Assembly (NCBI GenBank): GCA_009728235.1
Contig: WNZI01000038.1
Coordinates: 1-32,404 of the forward strand
Source of the DNA: Vibrio cholerae
Lineage (GTDB): Bacteria; Actinomycetota; Actinomycetes; Actinomycetales; Micrococcaceae
Direction of reading: 5' to 3'
DNA: 32,404 nt
A program made the position numbers and the translations under genes. Below the pieces are notes generated by a model. The model was given only the letters and a program-made list of their open reading frames with translations. It was not told the origin of the DNA and did not search any database. This document shows, one piece after another, positions 24,917 to 32,404 of the stretch (position 1 is the stretch's first letter; each line of letters starts with the position of its first letter).

Positions 24917-27756
24917 CTAGCCGGCGAGCTGGCGCAGCACGTACTGCAGGATGCCGCCGTTGCGGTAGTAGTCCGCTTCACCCGGCGTGTCGATACGCAG
25001 GACGGCGTCGAACTCGACGGCGCTGCCACCGTCGGCGGGGGTCGCCGTGACGTGCACGGTGCGCGGCGTGCGCCCCTCGTTGAGCGCGGTGACTCCGCTG
25101 ACGGCGAAGGTCTCCGTACCCGTGAGTCCGAGCGTCTCCGCGTCCTGTCCCTCGGGGTACTGCAGGGGCAGGACACCCATGCCGATCAGGTTCGAGCGGT
25201 GGATCCGCTCGTAGCTCTCGGCGATGACGGCCTTGACGCCCAGCAGTGCGGTGCCCTTGGCCGCCCAGTCACGCGACGAGCCGGAGCCGTATTCCTTGCC
25301 GGCGAGCACGACGAGCGGCGTCCCGGCAGCGCGGTAGTTCTCCGCGGCGTCGTACACGGCCGCCTGCGGCGCGTCCGGCTGCGAGAAGTCCCGCGTGAAC
25401 CCGCCCTCGACGCCGTCGAGCAGCTGGTTCTTGATACGGATGTTCGCGAAGGTTCCGCGGATCATGACCTCGTGGTTGCCACGGCGCGAACCGTAGGAGT
25501 TGAAGTCCTTGCGCTGGACACCCTTCTCCGTGAGGTAGCGGCGGCCGGCGTGTCCGACTTGAACGATCCCGCGGGAGAGATGTGGTCGGTGGTGACGGAG
25601 TCTCCGAGCTTCAGCAGCACACGTGCCCCGTCGATGTCCTCGACCGGGCTCGCCTCGCGCTGCATGCCCTCGAAGTACGGTGGCTTCCGCACGTAGGTGG
25701 ACTCGGGGTCCCAGGCGAAGGTGGCGCCGTCGGGCGTCGGCAGGGACTTCCAGCGGTCGTCGCCCTCGAAGATCGTGGCGTAGCTCGAGGTGAACATCTC
25801 CTCGTCGATCGACTCGTCGATGACCTTCTGGACCTCGACCGGGTTCGGCCAGATGTCCTTCAGGAAGACGTCGTTGCCGGCTTCGTCCTGGCCGAGGGGC
25901 TCCGCGTCGAAGTCGAAGTCCATGGTCCCGGCCAGTGCATAGGCGACCACCAGCGGCGGCGAGGCCAGGTAGTTCATCTTCACGTCCGGGTTGATGCGGC
26001 CCTCGAAGTTGCGGTTGCCGGAGAGGACGGCGGTGACCGCGAGGTCGTTGTCCTGGATGGCCTGCGAGATCTCTTCCTCGAGCGGACCGGAGTTGCCGAT
26101 GCACGTCGCGCAGCCGTAGCCGACGGTGAAGAAGCCGAGCTTCTCCAGGTACGGGATCAGCCCCGACTTCTCGTAGTAGTCGGTGACGACCTTGGAACCC
26201 GGTGCCACGGAGGTCTTGACCCACGGCTTGGACACGAGGCCCTTCTCGACGGCGTTGCGCGCCAGCACGGCCGCTGCGAGCATGACGGACGGGTTGGACG
26301 TGTTGGTGCACGAGGTGATCGACGCGATGCTGACGATGCCGTGGTCGATCTCGAACTCACGGCCGTCCTTCATGCTCACGCTGACCTTCTTGGACGGACG
26401 TGTCCCGCCCGCTCCCGCACCGACGGTCTCGCGCGGCGCGGCGTTCTCCTCGGTGACCGAGGACGTCGTCCCGGGGGTGAAGCTCGGTGAGTCCGAGGCC
26501 GGGAAGCTCTCCTGCGACGACTCGTCGACGGTGCCGCCGGGCGCGAAGTCGAGGTCGGGATCGGTCGAGTAGTTCCGCAGGTCCTCGCGGAACTGGCCCT
26601 TGGACTTGCTGAGCTCCACGCGGTCCTGCGGGCGCTTCGGCCCCGCGATCGAGGACACGACGGTCGAGAGGTCCAGCTCGAGGTACTCGGAGAAGCGGAT
26701 CTCGCGTGACGGGTCGTGCCAGAGGCCCTGCTCCTTCGCATACGCCTCGACGAGCGCCACGTTCTCCGCGGGACGCCCGGTCAGGCGCAGGTAGTCGAGT
26801 GTCACGTCGTCGATCGGGAACATGGCGGCGGTGGACCCGAACTCGGGGCTCATGTTGCCGATGGTCGCGCGGTTCGCGAGCGGCACGGAAGCGACGCCCT
26901 CGCCGTAGAACTCGACGAACTTGCCGACCACGCCGTGCTTGCGCAGGATCTGCGTGATGGTGAGTACCACGTCGGTCGCCGTGGCTCCGGCGGGGATGTC
27001 GCCGGTGAGCTTGAAGCCGACGACCCGCGGGATGAGCATGGAGACCGGCTGGCCGAGCATCGCTGCCTCGGCTTCGATGCCGCCGACGCCCCAGCCGAGC
27101 ACGCCGAGTCCGTTGACCATCGTGGTGTGCGAATCGGTACCGACACAGGTGTCGGGGTAGGCGCGGAGGACGCCGTCCACCTCACGCGTCATGACGGTCC
27201 GCGCGAGGTACTCGAGGTTGACCTGGTGCACGATACCCATGCCCGGCGGGACGACCTTGAAGTCGTCGAACGCGGTCTGGCCCCAGCGGAGGAACTGGTA
27301 GCGCTCCCCGTTGCGCTGGTACTCGATCTCCATGTTGCGCTCGAGGGCTCCGGCGTTGCCGAAGGCGTCGATCTGGACGGAGTGGTCGATGACCATCTCG
27401 GCGGGTGCGAGTGGATTCACGCGCTCGGGGTCGCCGCCGAGCTCCGCGACGGCCTCCCGCATCGTTGCGAGGTCGACGACGCAGGGGACGCCCGTGAAGT
27501 CCTGCATGATCACGCGCGCCGGCGTGAACTGGATCTCGGTGTCGGGCTCGGCGTCGGCGTCCCACCCGGCCAGTGCGCGGACGTGGTCCGCGGTGATGTT
27601 CGCTCCGTCCTCGGTGCGGAGCAGGTTCTCAAGGAGGACCTTGAGACTGTAGGGAAGGTTCTCGGCGCCCTCGACCGCACCTAGCCTGAAAATTTCGTAT
27701 TCAGCGCCGGCGACATCGAGTACGCCCTTCGCGCCGAATGAGTCCGCGGTCGTCAT
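24917..27756 (-). pseudogene. acnA: Aconitate hydratase AcnA, broken by a one-base frameshift (probably sequencing error)
   Basis: TCA-cycle enzyme interconverting citrate and isocitrate with a 4Fe-4S cluster; 946 residues when repaired, normal for actinobacterial AcnA. Cluster ligands are Cys483 ([11 protein letters not shown]), Cys549 and Cys552 ([10 protein letters not shown]). Other blocks: [61 protein letters not shown], and in the C-terminal swivel domain [20 protein letters not shown] and [19 protein letters not shown] Ser/Thr-rich insert (about 410-455) is unusual compared with E. coli. The frame breaks at about 25540-25546, after FKSDTPA; one added G gives [17 protein letters not shown] 27756 is reached by ATG near a likely promoter. 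Such an essential gene is unlikely to be truly broken. Confidence 0.95.
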
Positions 27757-27781
27757 GACGTTGGCTCCCTTCAGAGAGATT

Positions 27782-27806
27782 GTGGAATGGCCTCATTCTA
27801 TTCCAC
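27782..27806 (-). promoter_or_regulatory. Probable acn promoter -10 with inverted repeat
   Basis: On the minus strand TAGAAT (27795-27800) fits a -10 box. It lies in the middle of an inverted repeat GTGGAAT (27782-27788) / ATTCCAC (27800-27806). The -35 would fall at about 27818-27823, inside the next palindrome. In Corynebacterium the TetR-type AcnR represses acn by binding close to the promoter; similar control is possible but no regulator gene is identified here. Confidence 0.5.
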
Positions 27807-27816
27807 GCACCCCGGC

Positions 27817-27828
27817 ACTGTATACAGT
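27817..27828. promoter_or_regulatory. Perfect 12-base palindrome ACTGTATACAGT in acn promoter region
   Basis: A fully symmetrical ACTGTA/TACAGT about 60 bases before the aconitase start, overlapping the expected -35. TGTATACA-type cores are used by FadR/GntR-type and other dimeric regulators. Symmetry is seen; the binding protein is unknown. Confidence 0.5.
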
Positions 27829-27872
27829 CGTACACCGTGTCGCCGGCTCCCTCCGAGGGCCGATCCGCGCGG

Positions 27873-28136
27873 CTATGCGTCGCGGCGCATTCTGCTGTCG
27901 GACACCGAGTCGCTCCGCAGGCCGAAGAGCAGTTCGTCCTGTTCCGGCGCGTCGTTCCGACTGTGGTCCACGACCGGACCAGTCCCTGCGATCTCCCGGA
28001 TCAGCTCGATCCCCGCGATGGCCTCCTCCTTCGAGGCATAGAAGGTGGACACCGCCACGAGCGTTCCATCCGGAGCGGTCAGCTTGACCCGGAAACCGTC
28101 GTCGTGAGCGTCCACCAGTTTGAAGTACCCAGCCAT
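27873..28136 (-). CDS. DUF1508 (YegP-like) small protein
   Basis: 87-residue protein with one DUF1508 unit: residues 1-50 contain YFKLVDAHDDGFRVKLTAPD, then TLVAVSTFYASKEEAIAGIELIREIA. This small alpha/beta domain occurs in many bacteria, often in two copies; its role is unknown. Here a single copy is followed by an acidic tail of about 35 residues. ATG 28136 is set by a very strong ribosome site (AAGGAGG) seven bases upstream. Confidence 0.88.
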   Translation of the reverse strand: MAGYFKLVDAHDDGFRVKLTAPDGTLVAVSTFYASKEEAIAGIELIREIAGTGPVVDHSRNDAPEQDELLFGLRSDSVSDSRMRRDA

Positions 28137-28180
28137 CGTCCTACCTCCTTGTAAGGCGCATCTTCGCAACCCAGCGGTCA

Positions 28181-28196
28181 CTTATCATAAGCATAC
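28181..28196 (-). promoter_or_regulatory. Probable promoter with palindrome before DUF1508 gene
   Basis: AT-rich stretch containing the perfect 11-base palindrome CTTATCATAAG (28181-28191) and, on the minus strand, TATGAT (28184-28189), a near-consensus -10 box, about 45 bases before the DUF1508 start. The AT content contrasts with the GC-rich surroundings. Confidence 0.5.
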
Positions 28197-28353
28197 TTAC
28201 CGATCTGCCCGCGCCGAGTGGTTCCGGTCGGCGAGCGGGGCTGGACAACCGGCGACATACTGCGCCGCACCGGCCGGCCTCACGTAGTCTTCCCGGTGCC
28301 ACCCCCATTCCCACGAGCCGGTCCTTCCGCGCGGGAGGACCATAAGGAGCACG

Positions 28354-28794
28354 ATGACCGAATCAAGCAGCGCCGGCAATCCTGACGGCGCAGCCCTGCC
28401 CGCCGATCATCCCCTCGGTCCTGCAGTGCCGATCCCACCCCGTGAGAAGGAAGCTGCACGGGTCGGTTCCACCGGGAACGGCCGTTCGGCACCCGCTCCG
28501 GCCACCCCTGCCGGCGGTGGCTCCGGTCAGGGCGACGGAACACCGGGCGAGGACGGACCGGACGACGACGGTCGGCCTACCGCGGACCGCAGGGAATCGG
28601 TCCTCGACCCGGCAGCGGGATCCGCCGGGCAGGAGGCGTCCTCCATCAGGGAGGAACAGGGGACCTCCGGCGCAGGCCTGGTGCCTGCCGCGTACAACGG
28701 GGACGGCTCTCCCGAGGATCCTGCGGAGAATCGCCACCCCGAGGACGCCGCAGCCGAGCCGGACGGCTGGGACAGCGACCGATCGAGCCCATGA
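28354..28794 (+). CDS. Disordered acidic protein of unknown function
   Basis: 146-residue protein with no hydrophobic core: very rich in Gly, Asp, Glu, Pro, Ser and Ala, with almost no aromatic or aliphatic clusters. It reads as intrinsically disordered over its whole length (for example GGGSGQGDGTPGEDGPDDDG). No signal peptide, membrane helix or known motif is seen. A clear ribosome site (AAGGAG) six bases before ATG 28354 supports real translation. Neighbours on both sides are on the other strand, so it is a single unit. I do not recognise a family. Confidence 0.65.
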   Translation: MTESSSAGNPDGAALPADHPLGPAVPIPPREKEAARVGSTGNGRSAPAPATPAGGGSGQGDGTPGEDGPDDDGRPTADRRESVLDPAAGSAGQEASSIREEQGTSGAGLVPAAYNGDGSPEDPAENRHPEDAAAEPDGWDSDRSSP

Positions 28795-28849
28795 CGGCTG
28801 AACCGGGCAGGGCTCGGCGTCGGAGGGCACCGGTGACGGTGGCCGGCCG

Positions 28850-29644
28850 TCAGCGGCCCCGACGGGCGAGCCTGGCGACGACGGACGACGGCGCTGTCCT
28901 CGCGATCGCCGTCAGCGCCTTGTAGCGGAACGTCGGGATGGAGACGGCCCTCCCGGCAGCAGTATCCAGGAGAGCTGCGCGAACCACCCGTCCGGCGTCG
29001 AGCCACAGCATCTTCGGAACGCCGGTCGCGTCGATCCCCATGCGCTCGTGGAACTCGGTGCGCACGAAGCCCGGGCAGACCGCCGTCACGCGGATCCCCT
29101 CCGAACGGTAGGCGAGGTTGGCCCAGCGGCTGAAGCTGATCATGGCCGCCTTGGCGGCGCCGTACGTACCCCTCGGGGTGAAGCCCGCGACGCTCGCCAC
29201 GTTGATGACGGTGCCCGAGCGCCGCCGGCGCATCGACTGCAGTGCGGCGTGCGCCAGGGCGAGGGGTACCTCGATGTGGATGCGGAGGTGGTCGACCTCG
29301 TCCTCGAGGGTGTTGTCCGCGAACGGCAGGGCCAGCCCGTACCCGGCGTTGTTCACCAGGACCGTCACCGCACCCGGAGCCTCCCCGCCCGATCCGCCCC
29401 CTTCGGACTCCGCCGTTCCGCGAAGTCGAGCGATCACCCTGGCCAGTCCGCGGTCATCGAGAAGATCCGCGTCGATCGTCTCGACGCCGACACCCCACGT
29501 GCTCCTCAGTTCGGCACCCGTCTCCTGCAGCGGCCCGGGCCTCCGGGCGACGAGCACCAGGTCGCAGCCGCGCTCCGCGAACTGGCGCGCGAACTCCAAC
29601 CCGATACCCGAGGTCGCACCGGTGATCAGCACTGTTTCCGTCAT
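28850..29644 (-). CDS. Short-chain dehydrogenase/reductase
   Basis: 264-residue classical SDR. The cofactor site GATSGIGLEFA is at residues 8-18, followed by RR (LVARRPG), which favours NADP(H). NNAGYG is present, and the catalytic Ser-Tyr-Lys set is seen in VASVAGF and TYGAAKAAM (Tyr and Lys four apart). CPGFVRTEF closes the substrate pocket. Start ATG 29644 has a GGGAGG site upstream. A Gly-rich insert between the Rossmann strands (GGGSGGEAPG) is unusual. Substrate not known. It stands alone between two divergent or convergent neighbours. Confidence 0.92.
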   Translation of the reverse strand: MTETVLITGATSGIGLEFARQFAERGCDLVLVARRPGPLQETGAELRSTWGVGVETIDADLLDDRGLARVIARLRGTAESEGGGSGGEAPGAVTVLVNNAGYGLALPFADNTLEDEVDHLRIHIEVPLALAHAALQSMRRRRSGTVINVASVAGFTPRGTYGAAKAAMISFSRWANLAYRSEGIRVTAVCPGFVRTEFHERMGIDATGVPKMLWLDAGRVVRAALLDTAAGRAVSIPTFRYKALTAIARTAPSSVVARLARRGR

Positions 29645-29826
29645 CAGGCCACCCTCCCCCGCGGCGCCCTGCGACGCAAGGTACCCGCCGGGGATGCAAC
29701 GTCCGTGCGACCCCCGGACCGGTAGGTTCAGCGGTACCGACCGGCTCGGCCCACCGAGGGCCTGCGGCGGTGTCCGCGCTTCGACACCGGGGAGCGCTGT
29801 CGGCACACTGATCGAAAGGAAGTTCC

Positions 29827-31044
29827 ATGAGCGGAAACAGAGCTGTTGCGTACAAGGGACCGGGGAAGGTCGAGGTCATCGACATCGACTACCCCAGCTT
29901 CGAACTCAAGGACGGACCGGGGGTCAACCCGGCCAACGTGGGCCGGTCCGTGCATCACGGGGTCATCCTCAAGACCGTGACCACGAACATCTGCGGATCG
30001 GACCAGCACATGGTCCGCGGACGCACCACGGCGCCGTCGGACCTCGTCCTCGGCCACGAGATCACCGGCGAGGTGGTCGAGGTGGGACGCGACGTCGAGT
30101 TCATCAAGAAGGGCGACATCTGTTCCGTCCCCTTCAACATCGCCTGCGGGCGCTGCCGCAACTGCAAGGAGCGCAAGACCGGCATCTGCCTGAACGTCAA
30201 CCCGGACCGCCCTGGTAGCGCCTACGGCTACGTCGACATGGGAGGTTGGGTGGGCGGCCAGGCCGAGTACGTGCTGGTGCCGTACGCGGACTGGAACCTG
30301 CTGAAGTTCCCCGACCGGGACCAGGCCCTCGAGAAGATCCTCGACCTCACCATGCTCTCGGACATCTTCCCCACGGGCTTCCACGGAGCCGTCACCGCGG
30401 GCGTGGGCGTCGGTTCGACCGTCTATGTCGCGGGAGCGGGCCCGGTGGGCCTGGCCGCAGCCGTGTCGGCGCAGCTCCTGGGCGCGGCAGTCGTGATCGT
30501 CGCGGACCTCAACGAGGATCGCCTCGCGCAGGCACGAAGCTTCGGCTGCGAGACGGTGGACGTCTCCAAGGGGGACCCGAAGGACCAGATCGAACAGCTG
30601 CTGGGTGTGCCCGAAGTCGATTGCGGAGTGGATGCCGTCGGCTTCGAAGCGCGTGGACACGGCGCCGGCGCAGGAACCGAGGCACCCGCGACGGTCCTGA
30701 ACTCCCTGATGGACATCACCGCCGCTGGTGGTGCGCTCGGCATTCCGGGGCTCTACGTCACCGGCGATCCGGGAGCGGTCGACGACGCCGCCAAGGTGGG
30801 CTCGCTCTCGATCAGCCTGGGCACCGGCTGGGCCAAGTCCCTGTCCTTCACCACCGGTCAGTGCCCGGTGATGAAGTACAACCGAGGACTCATGATGGCC
30901 ATCCTGCACGATCGGGTGTCCATCGCGAAGGCGGTCAACGCGAAGGCGATCGGGCTGGAGGACGCTCCGCGCGGTTACGAGGAGTTCGACGCCGGCGCCG
31001 CCACGAAGTACGTCCTCGACCCGCACGGGTACGTCGCGGCCTGA
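29827..31044 (+). CDS. fdhA: Glutathione-independent formaldehyde dehydrogenase (FdhA)
   Basis: 405-residue zinc alcohol dehydrogenase-family enzyme oxidising formaldehyde to formate with NAD without glutathione. Catalytic zinc ligands: Cys56 (NICGSDQHMVRGR) and His77-Glu78 (GHEITGEV). Structural zinc: Cys107, Cys110, Cys113, Cys121 (CGRCRNCKERKTGIC). NAD fold: GAGPVGLAAA. The long insertion around GLYVTGDPGAVDDAAKVGSLSISLG and KSLSFTTGQCPVMKYN is the FdhA hallmark. ATG 29827 follows AAGGA. Length matches Pseudomonas FdhA (about 398). It likely acts in detoxifying formaldehyde from demethylation reactions. A terminator follows at 31077. Confidence 0.95.
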   Translation: MSGNRAVAYKGPGKVEVIDIDYPSFELKDGPGVNPANVGRSVHHGVILKTVTTNICGSDQHMVRGRTTAPSDLVLGHEITGEVVEVGRDVEFIKKGDICSVPFNIACGRCRNCKERKTGICLNVNPDRPGSAYGYVDMGGWVGGQAEYVLVPYADWNLLKFPDRDQALEKILDLTMLSDIFPTGFHGAVTAGVGVGSTVYVAGAGPVGLAAAVSAQLLGAAVVIVADLNEDRLAQARSFGCETVDVSKGDPKDQIEQLLGVPEVDCGVDAVGFEARGHGAGAGTEAPATVLNSLMDITAAGGALGIPGLYVTGDPGAVDDAAKVGSLSISLGTGWAKSLSFTTGQCPVMKYNRGLMMAILHDRVSIAKAVNAKAIGLEDAPRGYEEFDAGAATKYVLDPHGYVAA

Positions 31045-31076
31045 TCGGCGCGTCGCGGCCCGGAGGAGGTCGCGAG

Positions 31077-31107
31077 AAGGTCCGGGCCCGTCGGGTCCGG
31101 ACCTTTT
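31077..31107 (+). terminator. Rho-independent terminator after fdhA
   Basis: Thirteen-base stem (31077-31089 with 31093-31105, one G-U pair), three-base loop, then TTTT at 31104-31107. Starts 33 bases after the fdhA stop. Confidence 0.85.
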
Positions 31108-31210
31108 CGCTGTCCAGCGGCCGCGGCACGGCAGTGTGACAGTAAGAATCCGTTTGTACCAGCTTTTTCCCCTTCTGCGGGGTCAATGTCAAGCACCACG
31201 GCGTTCCAGT
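31108..31210. other. Non-coding spacer before rpf promoter
   Basis: About 100 bases between the fdhA terminator and the rpf promoter, less GC-rich than the coding DNA. No gene recognised. Confidence 0.4.
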
Positions 31211-31239
31211 TTGGCATCGAATGAAATTTGGCTTACCGT
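31211..31239 (+). promoter_or_regulatory. Promoter of rpf-like gene
   Basis: TTGGCA (31211-31216) and TACCGT (31234-31239) are spaced by exactly 17 bases, a good -35 (five of six bases) and a -10 of the actinobacterial TAnnnT type. Transcription would begin at about 31246. Confidence 0.55.
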
Positions 31240-31245
31240 GGACGT

Positions 31246-31437
31246 AGTTCCCCGTCCGGGGAAGCGAAGAAGCTGCCGTTCGACGAGCAGCGAATAATGC
31301 CCGGCGCCGCCCTCCACCGCTCGTTGCTCAACAGGCGGCTGCCGAACCCTGACCTCTATATCGTCAAGGTGAGCAGCGGCGCGAAGAAGTCCGGGGACGG
31401 ACCTAGTGCGGGTGGCCTTTCGGAGCATCGTACCCCC
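31246..31437 (+). promoter_or_regulatory. Long 5' leader of rpf-like gene
   Basis: About 190 bases of predicted untranslated leader. It opens with a perfect hairpin TTCCCC-gtcc-GGGGAA (31248-31263). The rest includes several GC-rich stems. In other Actinobacteria rpf genes often follow a c-di-AMP (ydaO) riboswitch; here the key bases of that class are not found, so I call it only a leader. Confidence 0.4.
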
Positions 31438-32136
31438 ATGAACACACACACCTTCACCACCGGCGCGCGTCGCGGACTCGCAGCAGTAGCACTCACCGGC
31501 CTCGGCCTCGGCGCAGCGGCCGGCGCGGCCAACGCCGACACGTGGGACCAGCTCGCGCAGTGCGAGAGCGGCGGAAACTGGAGCATCAACACCGGCAACG
31601 GCTACCAGGGTGGACTTCAGTTCTCCCAGTCGAGCTGGAACGCTGCCGGCGGAACGGGCTCCCCCGCCGCGGCCAGCGTGGAAGAGCAGAAGCGCGTAGC
31701 CACCAACCTGCAGGGCATGCAGGGCTGGGGCGCCTGGCCGTCCTGCTCCGCGCAGCTCGGCCTCACCGGTGGCTCGTCCACCGGGTTCGCCGCACAGCAG
31801 GCTCCGGCACCGGTCCAGGTCCAGCAGGTTCCTGTCCAGGTCCAGGCCCCTGTCGCCCAGGCCCCCGTCGAGGTCCAGCAGGTCCCCGTCCAGGTCCAGC
31901 AGGCTCCCGTCCAGGCGCCCGTCGCCCAGGCCCCCGTCCAGGTGCAGGCGCCGGTCGCGGCTCCCGTCACCCTGAGCGGCGAGACCTACACCATCCAGAG
32001 CGGCGACACCCTCAGCTCGATCGCCGACAAGCTCGGCGTCAACGGCGGCTGGCAGGCGCTGTTCGCGGCCAACGCGGACACCGTGATCCACGCGGACCTG
32101 ATCTTCACCGGTCACGTCCTGCAGCTCCCGGCCTAG
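31438..32136 (+). CDS. Resuscitation-promoting factor-like muralytic transglycosylase with LysM domain
   Basis: 232-residue secreted cell-wall enzyme that cleaves peptidoglycan. A signal peptide (residues 1-33, RRGLAAVALTGLGLGAAAGA, cleaved after ANA) is followed by the Rpf domain (34-108): DTWDQLAQCESGGNWSINTG, with catalytic Glu43 and the Cys42-Cys103 pair, then GYQGGLQFSQSSWNAAGG and GMQGWGAWPSCSAQLGL. A Pro/Val/Gln repeat linker (122-176) leads to a LysM domain (183-230, YTIQSGDTLSSIADKLGV) that binds the wall. ATG 31438 chosen because it gives this signal peptide; the ribosome site is not strong. It has its own promoter and a terminator. Confidence 0.95.
   Translation: MNTHTFTTGARRGLAAVALTGLGLGAAAGAANADTWDQLAQCESGGNWSINTGNGYQGGLQFSQSSWNAAGGTGSPAAASVEEQKRVATNLQGMQGWGAWPSCSAQLGLTGGSSTGFAAQQAPAPVQVQQVPVQVQAPVAQAPVEVQQVPVQVQQAPVQAPVAQAPVQVQAPVAAPVTLSGETYTIQSGDTLSSIADKLGVNGGWQALFAANADTVIHADLIFTGHVLQLPA
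31801..31965 (+). repeat. Imperfect tandem repeat encoding PVQVQ/APVAQAP linker
   Basis: Coding repeat inside the rpf-like gene: units of 15-21 bases around GTCCAGGTCCAGCAGG, translated as (V/A)PVQVQQ and APVAQAP. It forms the flexible linker between the catalytic and LysM domains. Such repeats can change length by slippage. Confidence 0.7.
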
Positions 32137-32197
32137 TAACGGTCGAAGGGATCGCCTCGCGTTCGAGCGAGGAGTACCCCACAGCAGCACCAAGAGG

Positions 32198-32235
32198 AAG
32201 CGGCATCTGCCGGCTCAGGCCGGCGGGTGCCGCTT
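32198..32235 (+). terminator. Terminator after rpf-like gene
   Basis: Seventeen-base stem (32198-32214 with 32219-32235, two G-U pairs), loop TCAG, then CTTGCGTCT. Lies 61 bases after the stop. Confidence 0.7.
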
Positions 32236-32361
32236 CTTGCGTCTCCGCCTCGGACCGCGTGCCACCGTCTCCCTGAGGTCGTTCCGCGGGATGGGGTAAT
32301 ATCGAGCGCGCCTCAGGCACCCCGCACCAGCTGACAACGACGTCACCCCAGGAGAACCGCC

Positions 32362-32404
32362 ATGCCCGCAACCAGTCCGGATCGCGCTACAGGAAGCTCG
32401 GCAG
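32362..32404 (+). CDS. Start of a further gene (product unknown)
   Basis: ATG 32362 with AGGAG eight bases upstream opens a frame (MPATSPDRATGSSA) that runs off the window. A TAATAT at about 32297 could be its -10 box. Fourteen residues are too few for identification. Confidence 0.5.
   Translation, partial: MPATSPDRATGSSA

Noticed and set aside
2911..25546. Programmed ribosomal frameshifting at the six broken genes
   Set aside because: None of the sites has a slippery heptamer or similar signal, and the genes are of unrelated families not known to use recoding. Simple missing bases explain them.
31246..31437. c-di-AMP (ydaO-yuaA) riboswitch upstream of the rpf-like gene
   Set aside because: Expected for this gene family, but the conserved GGGGGACCC, GGGTGAATC and GTCAGCTAACC segments are not present. 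Kept only as a leader of unknown type.
31801..31965. Tandem repeats resembling a small CRISPR or satellite
   Set aside because: Units are in frame, translate to a PVQVQ linker and have no unique spacers.

Overview
High-GC DNA on which nearly every open stretch is coding, with GC-rich third codon positions, GTG starts, and Actinobacteria-type gene families: an Rpf-like secreted muralidase with a LysM domain, YhgE/Pip, LmeA-like DUF2993, a UTRA-free FadR-type GntR, and an AcnA-type aconitase. The best guess is a Micrococcaceae relative such as Arthrobacter. This is inferred from gene content; no marker gene is present to prove it. I see no tRNA, rRNA, CRISPR array, transposase or phage gene, and the window looks like ordinary chromosome.

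Layout. 1-2348: a YhgE/Pip membrane protein (cut by the window edge) and a degenerate ABC-type ATPase, divergent from a TetR regulator across a palindromic operator. 2584-4691: an isopenicillin N synthase-like dioxygenase and a secreted CHRD-like protein. 4742-5925 (minus): DUF3253, a small basic protein and a DUF3817 membrane protein. 6034-10445: a DUF2993 lipoprotein-like gene and a large RecB-nuclease/RNase H-like/SF1-helicase protein. 10554-15441: cold shock protein, luciferase-like oxidoreductase, a tiny coiled-coil gene, an XRE-cupin regulator divergent from a BenE-type transporter, and a CPA1 antiporter. 15605-18900: a SWIM-SNF2 helicase. 24817-18971 (minus): a probable operon of GntR regulator, nucleoside hydrolase, complete ECF transporter (S, T and fused A subunits), and an alpha/beta hydrolase. 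27756-24917 (minus): aconitase. 27873-29644: DUF1508 protein, a disordered acidic protein and an SDR. 29827-32404: glutathione-independent formaldehyde dehydrogenase, an Rpf-type protein with a long leader, and the first codons of one more gene.

How genes work together. The clearest system is the GntR-nucleoside hydrolase-ECF block, which reads as regulated uptake and cleavage of a nucleoside-like compound. The TetR/ATPase/YhgE group looks like a self-regulated envelope or export locus. The XRE-cupin/BenE pair looks like a regulator and its target transporter sharing one operator.

A technical point matters for any reader: six genes, including the central-metabolism aconitase, are each broken by what looks like a single missing base. 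All six errors are in the same direction, which points to uncorrected sequencing errors rather than real gene decay.
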